Positions 8,793 to 16,236 of a stretch of 64,000 nucleotides of DNA are shown here, piece by piece (position 1 is the stretch's first letter; each line of letters begins with the position of its first letter). The notes under the pieces are model-generated. The model saw only the letters and a program-made list of their open reading frames with translations, searched no databases and was not told where the DNA came from. The translations under genes and the position numbers were made by a program. This stretch comes from WJMB01 sp964581465 (GTDB lineage: Bacteria; RBG-13-66-14), in NCBI GenBank assembly GCA_964581465.1, contig CAZOOP010000009.1, forward strand, positions 22,825 through 86,824, in the 5' to 3' direction.

Positions 8793-9875
8793 CTACCAGT
8801 CCAGTCGCAGGCCGAGCTCGACGTCCAGGCGCAGGTTGCGGAAGCCGTCGCTGGGGCGGCCGCCGATCAGCTCGTAGGCCGCCGTCGCCGACCAACGCGG
8901 TCCCGCTCCGAAGTCGACCCCGACGGCGTACTGCTGGACCAGCAGGGTCGTCGCGTCGTCGAGGGTTCGCACCGGGTAGGTCCCCCAGTGTCCACCGAGG
9001 TGGATGCGCCACCCACCCTGCGTCGTCCAGTCGGCCCCGAGGCCGCCGTGTATTCCATCGGCGAGGAGGTGGTCCAGCTCCGTTCCCCGCGCGTCGCTCA
9101 GTCCCGTGCGCGCGGGCCAGAGGCGGGCTCCGCAGCTCAGGGTGAGGGCGTAGCGCTCCTCGCGGAAGCCGGTCAAGGGGATCGCTGTCCAGAGCTCCAG
9201 CTCCCAGGGCAGTCCGGGGCCGACGGGGAGCGCAGCGGCCGATTGGAGGGTCAGGCCCAGGCGCCAGTCGTCGACGCTCAACCTCACTCCCCCGGCGATC
9301 CGCCAGCCCGACAGCGCATCGGCGAGCTCGACGGCTTCCTCACCGGGGGGGTGTTGGGCGTACCGGCGCGAGCCGTAGAGAGCCGCGGCGCCCAGGCCGA
9401 GGCGCAGATCGCCGCCGTAGGAGACGACGGCGCCCAGGCGCCAGAGGGAGCCTTCCACAGCCAGCTCATCGTTCTCTCCCAGGTGGAAGTCGTAGCTCAA
9501 TGGTCGGTCCAGCCCCAAGCTGAGCGCCCAGTCTCCGGGGCGCAGCGACGCGGTGAGACCGGCCGTTCCGAGCCGGGTGAAGAAGCTGTCGGCGCGCCCA
9601 TCGACGCCCTCGATGACTACGCTCTCGCCGCGGCCGCCCAGGCGGAAGCCTAGTCCGCCGGATTCCGGCGCCGCCGTCGGGTCCGTCAGGGGGTCGGCGT
9701 GACGCCGGTTGATCAGGGCACGGGTAGCCGTTTTCTCGCCGCAGGCGTTGTAGGAGGCCAGGGCGCGCGGGGAGCCTTCGAGGTAGTAGTTGTGGCAACC
9801 GCCGAGGAGCCCGGCGACGAGTGCCGGAAGTAGGCAGAGTAGCTGACGAGCTGTTCTGGTCATCGGATATTTCAT
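8793..9875 (-). CDS. Outer-membrane-type lipoprotein, predicted beta-barrel
   Basis: The 360-residue product has a lipoprotein signal ending LLGGC. The rest is made of alternating short amphipathic strands with Gly and aromatic residues and turn motifs (for example LRPGDWALSLGLDRPLSY), the pattern of an outer-membrane barrel. It ends with the aromatic LRLDW, a typical barrel terminus. I start at ATG 9875 (MKYPMTR); ATG 9863 is an alternative, and neither has a strong ribosome site. A longer frame upstream is the shadow of cdaA. A lipidated barrel is unusual, so an envelope role is likely, but no specific family can be named. Confidence 0.7.
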   Translation of the reverse strand: MKYPMTRTARQLLCLLPALVAGLLGGCHNYYLEGSPRALASYNACGEKTATRALINRRHADPLTDPTAAPESGGLGFRLGGRGESVVIEGVDGRADSFFTRLGTAGLTASLRPGDWALSLGLDRPLSYDFHLGENDELAVEGSLWRLGAVVSYGGDLRLGLGAAALYGSRRYAQHPPGEEAVELADALSGWRIAGGVRLSVDDWRLGLTLQSAAALPVGPGLPWELELWTAIPLTGFREERYALTLSCGARLWPARTGLSDARGTELDHLLADGIHGGLGADWTTQGGWRIHLGGHWGTYPVRTLDDATTLLVQQYAVGVDFGAGPRWSATAAYELIGGRPSDGFRNLRLDVELGLRLDW

Positions 9876-10004
9876 CGGTATACCGGCGGTTGTTGACGCC
9901 GGCGACCGCCGCTGGGTATGGTCTACTGGAGGTGGCCGGCCCGGGTTCTCTTCTTCCGGCGTTCGCGGGCCGTGGTTAAAGAGACCCGCCGGCCGCCGGG
10001 CAAC

Positions 10005-10033
10005 TGGTTTAGAAGGTATAGATAGCGTATAAT
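10005..10033 (+). promoter_or_regulatory. Promoter of the cdaA operon
   Basis: A consensus TATAAT lies at 10028-10033, 40 bp before cdaA. The -35 (TGGTTT, 10005-10010, 17-bp spacer) is weak. Confidence 0.45.
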
Positions 10034-10073
10034 AGAAGGGTCCGCTCCCGCTACCCTCCGGCTGGAGAATCCC

Positions 10074-10826
10074 GTGTTTGATATCAGTTTCGGTATCAAA
10101 GACCTCATCGATATCCTCATCGTCGCGTTCATCGTCTACGAGCTTTTGGTGATGATCAAAGGCACGCGGGCGGTGCAGATGCTGATGGGGCTGTTGCTGC
10201 TGGTCGTGGTCAGCATCTTCGCCGAGCTGCTGGGCCTGCGCGCCCTGGGATTCCTTTTCGACAACTTCAAGACCGTCTGGATCATCACCTTCGTCATCCT
10301 CTTCCAGCCCGAGCTGCGGCAGGTCCTGGCCCACCTCGGGCAGAACCGCTTCATCCGCTTCTTCATCGGCACCGAGACCAGCTACGTCGACGAGCTGGTC
10401 ACGGCGGTCGAAGAGTGTATCAAGCGCCGGATCGGCGCCCTGATCGTCATCGAATATTCCGACGGCCTGCGCTACTACGTCGAGCGCGGCGTCAAGATCG
10501 GCGCCCAGTTGACCTCGGAGCTGCTGGTGACCATCTTCACCGACCGCTCCCCGCTCCACGACGGGGCGACGATCATCCAGAACGGTCTGGTCGCCTCGGC
10601 GGGGACGATGCTGCCCCTGGCTGACCCGCCGGGGCTTTCCCGAACCTACGGCGCTCGCCACCGCGCCGCCATCGGCATCAGCACCGAATCTGACGCCGTG
10701 GCCGTGGTCGTTTCCGAAGAGCGCCAGGTGGCTTCGATCGCCCGCAACGGCAAGCTGACCGAGTTCGATCCGCAGCGGTTGGGAGAGTTGCGCGCCGAGT
10801 TGATCAAAATCTTCGGTCATGAGTGA
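10074..10826 (+). CDS. cdaA: Diadenylate cyclase CdaA (c-di-AMP synthase)
   Basis: CdaA joins two ATP into cyclic di-AMP, which controls potassium and osmolyte balance and cell-wall homeostasis. The 250-residue product has the membrane-bound architecture: N-terminal hydrophobic helices (about residues 10-85), then the DAC domain with DGA (in PLHDGATII) and RHRAA (in GARHRAAIG), the two signature nucleotide-binding motifs. The start is GTG 10074, with GGAGA upstream. The stop overlaps the start of the YbbR-domain gene by 8 bp, the conserved cdaA-cdaR arrangement. glmM, the common third member, is replaced here by a TPR-POTRA gene. Confidence 0.96.
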   Translation: MFDISFGIKDLIDILIVAFIVYELLVMIKGTRAVQMLMGLLLLVVVSIFAELLGLRALGFLFDNFKTVWIITFVILFQPELRQVLAHLGQNRFIRFFIGTETSYVDELVTAVEECIKRRIGALIVIEYSDGLRYYVERGVKIGAQLTSELLVTIFTDRSPLHDGATIIQNGLVASAGTMLPLADPPGLSRTYGARHRAAIGISTESDAVAVVVSEERQVASIARNGKLTEFDPQRLGELRAELIKIFGHE

Positions 10827-11793
10827 GACGATGGACAAATCCAAGGACAACAGCAGCGGAATCCGGCGCTTCTGGGCGCATCTGCGGGAGAACTGGGGGC
10901 TGAAGGTCGCCGCCCTGCTGGTGGCCTGCGCCTTATGGATCTACGCCGCGGCCACGGCCGAGCGCATCCGAACCTACAACGTCCCCGTCGTCCTCACCAA
11001 CGTCCCCCCGGGAACCATCGTGACCGCGGGCAACGAGCGCAGCGTGCCGGTCAAGGTCCGCGGCCGGGGCATCGACCTGATCTCCACCGACGACGAGGAG
11101 TTCAGCGCCGTGGTCGATCTGCAGGGACATCAGCCAGGCTCCCTCGTCCACCGGCTGACCTCGGCCGATATCGAGCCGCCGCCGGGCTATGACTTCACCG
11201 TACTCGAGATCAGCGGCGAGGACGAACTGCGCATCACCCTGGACGCCGAGAAAACCAGCATGATCCGGGTGCGTCCCCGGGTCTACGGTCAACCCCCCGA
11301 GGGCCTGGTGTTGCTCTCGGCCTCCAGTCAACCCGACTGGGTCAGGCTGCGCGGCCCCGCCGCCGCCCTGGACTCGATGGACTACGTCGAGACGGCGCCG
11401 GTGGACCTGAGCGGACTGACCGAATCCGGCGGCGTCCAGGTCGGCCTGATGCCCACCTCGCCCAGCGTGGAGCTGGTCGACAGTAACGTCGTGGTGGTCA
11501 ATCTCGAGCTCAGCTCCGCCGAAACACGCAGCTATACGCTGCCCGTCGAGCTCGAGGATCCGCCGGAGGGCTTGCGGGTTTCCATCGAACCCCGCAGTGT
11601 CGAGCTGCTGATCCAGGGTCCCGCCGCCCGGCTCGAGGAGCTGATCGAGCCCGAGCTAGTCGTTCACGCCCCGCTGCCCCTGCCCGGCGTTTATGAAGTC
11701 CCCGTCCTGCCCCGGCTGCCCGACGGCGTGCTGGTCAAGAGCGTCTCGCCGCCCCGGGTGACCCTGACCATCGAGAAGAGCCCGGGCGGCTAG
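10819..11793 (+). CDS. cdaR: YbbR-domain protein, CdaA regulator
   Basis: CdaR is a membrane-anchored extracytoplasmic regulator of CdaA. The 324-residue product has one N-terminal transmembrane helix (about residues 28-47, LKVAALLVACALWIYA) followed by about three YbbR-type beta domains. Each opens with a Val-rich strand such as NVPVVLTNVP and holds a PxxVxLRGP-type turn (PDWVRLRGPAAAL; PRSVELLIQGPAARL). The gene starts inside the cdaA stop region, so the two are translationally coupled. It lacks the long C-terminal tail of some homologues. Confidence 0.9.
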   Translation: MSETMDKSKDNSSGIRRFWAHLRENWGLKVAALLVACALWIYAAATAERIRTYNVPVVLTNVPPGTIVTAGNERSVPVKVRGRGIDLISTDDEEFSAVVDLQGHQPGSLVHRLTSADIEPPPGYDFTVLEISGEDELRITLDAEKTSMIRVRPRVYGQPPEGLVLLSASSQPDWVRLRGPAAALDSMDYVETAPVDLSGLTESGGVQVGLMPTSPSVELVDSNVVVVNLELSSAETRSYTLPVELEDPPEGLRVSIEPRSVELLIQGPAARLEELIEPELVVHAPLPLPGVYEVPVLPRLPDGVLVKSVSPPRVTLTIEKSPGG

Positions 11794-11856
11794 TCCCGGT
11801 TTGCCCGACAGCTTCAATCCCGGCCCGGTAAGCAGTCCAGCCCCAAGGAGTCCGCC

Positions 11857-13224
11857 GTGCAGCGTACAGTCATCGCAACCCTCGTTCTTATCCTCGTCGG
11901 CGGCGCCGGCGCCCAGGTGCCCGAGTTGGAGCTCGATCCCGACGACGCCGTCGACGAGGAGCTGCGGCCCGCCATCACCGCCTACCGGGAGGGCCGTCTG
12001 GACGAGGCCGAGGCTCTTTTCGTCGACTACCTCTACGAGGCCCCCGAGGGCGAGGACCCGCCCTCGGCCCCCGAGGCCTACTTCTACCTAGGCCTCATCG
12101 AGGAACACCGCGGCAAGCTCGATCAGGCCGAAATCTTCTACGAGGCCGCCCTCGATCTGCGCAAGGACTATCAGGAGGCCCTGACCGCCCTGGGCGTCCT
12201 GATGAGCATCCGCGGCGACTACGATGAAGCCCGCCGCAAGCTGGAACGCTCCCTCGAACTCAACCCCTCCTCACCGATCACCCTGGCCAATCTGGGCCAC
12301 GTCTACCTCGAGCAGGAGGAGTGCGGCCCGGCCGAATCCAAGCTCCGCCTGGCCCTAGAGCTCAAGCCCGACTACGTCTTCGCCCGACTGGGTCTGGGCT
12401 TCATCCTGATGACCCGCGAGCGCTACCAACAGGCCGTCGAGGAGTTCCGTTACGTGCTGGCCCTGGAGCCGGACAACTTCGAAGCCCACGCCAACCTGGC
12501 CGACCTGTTGGCCCAGCGCCGGGACTACGGCGACGCCTACGAGCACTACCGCTTCGTCCTCGACGAGGATCCCGACGACTTCGTCGCCCTGCAGAACCTG
12601 GGCAACATCTACGCCATCATCGGCGTCTACGATGAGGCCGAGGACTACCTGGAGGACGCCGAGGAGCTGCGCCCGGACAGCGAGCGCGTCCAACTGCTCC
12701 TGGACTACGTCCGCCGAAAGATGGCCGAGGGACCGCCGCCGGGACCCGTGGTCAGCCAGGTGACCCTGGACGGCAACGCCGGCGACGAGCGCGAGCCGAT
12801 CCTGGAGGCCTTCGGCCTGCGCGCCGGAGACCGCTACAGCGAGACCGCCGTCAACCTCGGCGTCGAGCGTATCCGCGAGTTCTTCGCCGGGCGACCCATC
12901 GGCGGCGTCGACGTCAACGTGCGCACCACCAAGCAGTTCGATGAGCTGGCCGTCGCCGTCGAACTCGAGGTCGTCACCGGCGGCGCCTCGACAATCAGCG
13001 TCATCGAACTGCGCGGGCTGGTCGACACCCCCACCGGTGTCGTCGAGCCGATCCTCGAAGAACACGGGATCTACATCGGAGCCGAGTACGACACCAACGA
13101 GCTCTTCGCCGCCATCCGCGAACTCTACGACACCGAGCTCTTCAACTCGGTCAGCCGCAACCTGCGCCCCGGCGCCGAAACCGGCCAGATCGAGCTGATC
13201 ATCCTCTTCGAAGAGGTGCGGTAA
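11857..13224 (+). CDS. TPR protein with C-terminal tandem POTRA-like domains
   Basis: The 455-residue product starts at GTG 11857, preceded by AAGGAG, and has a signal peptide ending near GGAGAQ. Residues about 30-285 are tetratricopeptide repeats (for example EAYFYLGLIEEHRGKLDQAE, then FARLGLGFILMTRERYQQAV). Residues about 300-455 hold two POTRA-like units. In the second, a strand ending ISVIELRG, a helix, GIYIGAEYDTNEL and LYDTELFNSV match the BamA/TamA-type POTRA fold. No barrel follows. This is a TPR-plus-POTRA periplasmic protein, perhaps an accessory in outer-membrane assembly or secretion. It lies 63 bp after cdaR, on the same strand. Confidence 0.8.
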   Translation: MQRTVIATLVLILVGGAGAQVPELELDPDDAVDEELRPAITAYREGRLDEAEALFVDYLYEAPEGEDPPSAPEAYFYLGLIEEHRGKLDQAEIFYEAALDLRKDYQEALTALGVLMSIRGDYDEARRKLERSLELNPSSPITLANLGHVYLEQEECGPAESKLRLALELKPDYVFARLGLGFILMTRERYQQAVEEFRYVLALEPDNFEAHANLADLLAQRRDYGDAYEHYRFVLDEDPDDFVALQNLGNIYAIIGVYDEAEDYLEDAEELRPDSERVQLLLDYVRRKMAEGPPPGPVVSQVTLDGNAGDEREPILEAFGLRAGDRYSETAVNLGVERIREFFAGRPIGGVDVNVRTTKQFDELAVAVELEVVTGGASTISVIELRGLVDTPTGVVEPILEEHGIYIGAEYDTNELFAAIRELYDTELFNSVSRNLRPGAETGQIELIILFEEVR

Positions 13225-13241
13225 AGAGAGGTGCGGTAAAG
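13212..13241 (+). repeat. 15-bp perfect tandem duplication over a stop codon
   Basis: AGAGGTGCGGTAAAG occurs at 13212-13226 and 13227-13241. The first copy contains the stop of the TPR-POTRA gene and the second lies just after it, so the duplication reproduced the last codons and the stop. Confidence 0.8.
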
Positions 13242-13685
13242 ACGACCCTCCCAGCCTGGTTCCGTTTGTGTCCGGAGACGAGAGTAAAAAGCTTCACTCC
13301 CACTGACGACTCTGCTGCCTCAACGCTCCTTGACCTGAGCTGTGCTGAAGGAATGAATCGTTTCAAATACTGCTTGGCTGGTTGGTTGGCGAGCACTGTG
13401 TTCTCCAGCCCGCTGACGGCGGCTTCGACAGTGCGCGCGATGCAGTTTCGTTCTATTCGCCCATCGATTGAAAACCGCCAAATGACCGTCATCCACCAGC
13501 TATCATCAATGACGATACCGCCACACCGGCCAGCTACACGATGAAGCTGACAGCAAGCGGATGGGTAGTAACTGCCTTATCCCGAAACCGTTTGTGACGG
13601 ACCTACACGCTATCAGCCCGATTCCGAGGTAGTCGCCGCCGTTCTGATCGTCGACCGCGATGCCTGAGCACCCCGCGATATCCGA
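13242..13685. other. Intergenic DNA, no gene seen
   Basis: About 440 bp of lower-GC sequence without a supported frame or a clear match to R1-R3. Confidence 0.5.
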
Positions 13686-13862
13686 GACCCCGCCAAACAC
13701 GCCGACGGCATGCATACACGCCCGGACCGGCATTGGCACGTTTCTTGCGCAACGCGGTTTTCCACGGCGGCGGGTTACACGAATTCCGCAAGAAACGTGC
13801 CAATGCCGGCGCACCCGTTGTAGAGAAGGTTGCCGGACTACGAGTATCTGTTTGGCGGGGTC
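13686..13862. repeat. Nested inverted-repeat element, copy 3
   Basis: The inner stem is a perfect 23 bp, 13727-13749 with 13787-13809, with extension GGCATT / AATGCC and a 37-nt loop. The outer stem is a perfect 14 bp, 13686-13699 with 13849-13862, with spacers of 27 and 39 nt. The GGAAT sequence that follows the left core in copies 1, 4 and 6 is here next to the right core, so this copy is probably inverted. It ends 57 bp before the serine hydrolase gene. Confidence 0.9.
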
Positions 13863-13919
13863 GCCGTGTTCTCTGGATCCTCGATAGCTGTTCTACCTCT
13901 CCCCCCCCCTCCAACCCGA

Positions 13920-15140
13920 ATGAAAATGAACAAACGCAGCGCATTCGCCTTCCTGCTCCCCGCCGTCGCCTTGGCCGTCATCCTGTTGGGCGTCCTGGGC
14001 GCCGCCGACCCCGGGCCCCTGCTCTCCAGCGCCGATCCGGCCGAGATGGGCTTCGACCCCCAACGCCTGGAGCGCCTGGACGGCTTGATGGACGAGTTGA
14101 TCGCCGCCGGTCGGATGCCCGGGGCCGTCCTGCTGGTGGCGCGTCACGGCAACGTTGTCTGGCGCGAGGCCTACGGCAGCGCCGAGCTCGAACCGACCCC
14201 CCGACCGATGAGCGTCGATACCCTCTTCGACCTGGCCAGCCTCACCAAGGTCCTCGTCACAACCACCGCGACGATGATGCTGGTCGAACGCGGCGAGTTC
14301 CGGCTGGATCAACCCGTTGCCTACTACGTCCCGGCCTTCGCCGAGCAGGGCAAGGGGGACATCACCCTGCGCCAACTCCTGACCCACCAGAGCGGCCTGC
14401 CCGCCTGGCGGGACTTCACCCAGACCACCACGGACTACCAGGGCGTCATCGACGAGATCTGCGAGATAGAGCCCAAGTACGCTCCCGGAGTGCGCTACCT
14501 CTACAGCGACCTGAACATGATCCTGCTGGGCGAGGTCATCCGCCGCGTCGACGGCCGCACCCCGGACGTCTTCGCCGAGGAGGAGATCTTCGGTCCCCTC
14601 GGGATGAACGAGACCGGATTCAACCCCGAGGGAGCCAAGGCGCAGTCAGCCGCCGCCACCACCGCCGCCGCCGAGCGACCCGGCGTCCCCGCCGGAACCA
14701 TGCTCGTGGGACGGGTTCACGACGAGAACGCAGCCCTGATGGACGGCGTGGCCGGTCACGCCGGACTCTTCTCCACCGCCGACGATCTGGCCGTCTTCGC
14801 CCAGATGATGCTCAACGGCGGCATCTACGGCGATACCCGCCTGCTGGGGCCGCTGACCGTCGAGCTGATGACTCGGGAGCAGTTGAGGGTCAATTCCACC
14901 GTCCGGCGCGGCCTGGGCTGGGACCTGCACTCGGCCGAGTTCTGCACCTCCGGGGATCTGCTCTCCCCCGAAGCCTACGGACACACCGGCTTCACCGGCA
15001 CCAGCCTCTGGATCGACCCGGCCAACGACCTCTTCGTTATCTTCCTGACAAACCGGGTGCACCCCGACGGACGCTCGCGCTCCTTCAACGAGGTCCGGGC
15101 GCGGATCCATAACGTCGTCGCCGCCGCCATCGTCGAGTGA
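13920..15140 (+). CDS. Serine hydrolase, beta-lactamase / PBP-like family
   Basis: The 406-residue product has an N-terminal membrane or signal helix (residues about 6-28) and the three motifs of the class C beta-lactamase/penicillin-binding fold: S107-L-T-K110 with the nucleophile Ser and base Lys, Y195-S-D-L-N, and HTG (in YGHTGFTG). Members include esterases, D-aminopeptidases and cell-wall peptidases as well as beta-lactamases, so resistance should not be assumed. The start is ATG 13920 (ATG 13926 is possible); no good ribosome site is visible. A longer frame would run through repeat copy 3. Repeat copy 4 begins 6 bp after the stop. Confidence 0.9.
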   Translation: MKMNKRSAFAFLLPAVALAVILLGVLGAADPGPLLSSADPAEMGFDPQRLERLDGLMDELIAAGRMPGAVLLVARHGNVVWREAYGSAELEPTPRPMSVDTLFDLASLTKVLVTTTATMMLVERGEFRLDQPVAYYVPAFAEQGKGDITLRQLLTHQSGLPAWRDFTQTTTDYQGVIDEICEIEPKYAPGVRYLYSDLNMILLGEVIRRVDGRTPDVFAEEEIFGPLGMNETGFNPEGAKAQSAAATTAAAERPGVPAGTMLVGRVHDENAALMDGVAGHAGLFSTADDLAVFAQMMLNGGIYGDTRLLGPLTVELMTREQLRVNSTVRRGLGWDLHSAEFCTSGDLLSPEAYGHTGFTGTSLWIDPANDLFVIFLTNRVHPDGRSRSFNEVRARIHNVVAAAIVE

Positions 15141-15146
15141 ACGCAA

Positions 15147-15344
15147 CCACGCCGGAAGACCTTTGCACCAGCCGCCGGATACCCCGGCGGCTTCGTCCAT
15201 CCCACGGTGAGGCGTTGGCACGTTTCTTGCGGAATCCCGTGACGGCACGACCAACAACCGTCCCCGCCCTGCTGCAAGAAACGTGCCAACGCCGGTCGTG
15301 TCGGGGTTGACCGCCGGTTCCCGAGCAAAGGTCTTCCGGCGTGG
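15147..15344. repeat. Nested inverted-repeat element, copy 4
   Basis: The inner stem is 20 bp perfect (15211-15230 with 15274-15293; GGCGTT/AACGCC). The outer stem is also 20 bp perfect (15147-15166 with 15325-15344) and shares no sequence with the outer stems of other copies. The left spacer contains an extra small hairpin, GCCGCCGG...CCGGCGGC. It starts 6 bp after the serine hydrolase stop. Confidence 0.93.
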
Positions 15345-15396
15345 CGGGTACGGTTTATGTATTTTGCACAATTCCCATGTTTTTTATCGGTTATAG

Positions 15397-15425
15397 CTGA
15401 CAAATCGGCGGTGGGCTGCTATACT
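15397..15425 (+). promoter_or_regulatory. Promoter of lipoprotein gene
   Basis: CTGACA (15397-15402), a 17-bp spacer and TATACT (15420-15425), 45 bp before the start codon. Confidence 0.65.
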
Positions 15426-15470
15426 TTATCAGTGAACGCTGATTGAGAACCGCTTACAACAAGGCTAGGC

Positions 15471-16034
15471 ATGAGACGAGCTCATCTCATTCTGGTGGTG
15501 GTCGCGTTAGGTCTGCTTGCCGGCTGCGCTTCCGTGGTCGATGTTCCGGACGAGGCTGAGACCTTCTGGCCCCTGGAGCTGGGCTATCGCTGGAGCTACC
15601 ATCTGATCACCGACGAGGGCGAGGAGACCTTCGAGCTGGCGGCCGTCGAAACCGTAGATGACTGGTTCCTGCTGCGCGGCGACGACCACGCCCTGATCTG
15701 GAACACGCACACCGGTGTGGTGCTGCGTAACGAGGCCTGGCCGCCCTCCGACGACACCTCGCGAATCCGCGTCTACCTGCGTCCGCCCCTGGTGGAGGGC
15801 GAGAGCTGGCCGCTGTACTTCGACGGAGGCGGTCCCACCGTCGAGATCGTCCGCGCCGACTTCACCTATGAGACCGACGAGACCGCCTGGCCCCACTGTT
15901 ACGAGGTGCGCTACAACTCCTTCTGGATGGTCTTCGCCCGGGGTATCGGCTGGGTGGCCGAGGGCTACCTGGACACCGAGATGGCTCACCTCGTCTCCTA
16001 CGACTTCGACTCCGACTTCGGCTCGCTGGAGTGA
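15471..16034 (+). CDS. Putative lipoprotein of unknown function
   Basis: The 187-residue product begins MRRAHLI and has a lipobox (LLAGC, Cys near residue 20). The mature part is acidic and beta-rich with many Trp and Tyr. It opens with FWPLELGYRWSY, a motif often seen at the start of bacterial lipoproteins built from a single beta domain; a second block reads RVYLRPPLVEGESWPLYF. No catalytic residues are recognised. It has its own promoter and a downstream hairpin, so it is probably monocistronic. Confidence 0.8.
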   Translation: MRRAHLILVVVALGLLAGCASVVDVPDEAETFWPLELGYRWSYHLITDEGEETFELAAVETVDDWFLLRGDDHALIWNTHTGVVLRNEAWPPSDDTSRIRVYLRPPLVEGESWPLYFDGGGPTVEIVRADFTYETDETAWPHCYEVRYNSFWMVFARGIGWVAEGYLDTEMAHLVSYDFDSDFGSLE

Positions 16035-16066
16035 CGATATTATAGGACGTCATCGTCAACCAAACA

Positions 16067-16088
16067 CGGGACCGCTCCAGCGGTCCCG
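16067..16088 (+). terminator. Hairpin terminator candidate
   Basis: CGGGACCGCT pairs with AGCGGTCCCG across CC, 32 bp after the lipoprotein stop. The following sequence (ATTCATAT) is only weakly T-rich. Confidence 0.55.
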
Positions 16089-16150
16089 ATTCATATAGAA
16101 GGTTCATGCTTGACGAAACCTCTTCAAACCGATCGAAAGGCTATTCGACC

Positions 16151-16179
16151 TTGACCGTGACCACTCGCCGTCCTACACT
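16151..16179 (+). promoter_or_regulatory. Promoter of propeller/sorting-domain gene
   Basis: TTGACC (16151-16156), a 17-bp spacer and TACACT (16174-16179), 57 bp before the start codon. Confidence 0.6.
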
Positions 16180-16236
16180 TGAATATCAATTTCAGCCTGA
16201 TGTAGAGACTTCAACGTATGATCCAGGAGGCCGCAG

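Noticed and set aside
8703..9653. Plus-strand frame of 316 codons
   Set aside because: It is antisense to the minus-strand lipoprotein gene, which has a signal peptide and barrel pattern.
9876..10850. 5' extension of the minus-strand lipoprotein frame
   Set aside because: The upstream half is antisense to cdaA, with low-complexity Asp/Glu/Gln residues, and the signal peptide begins at 9875.
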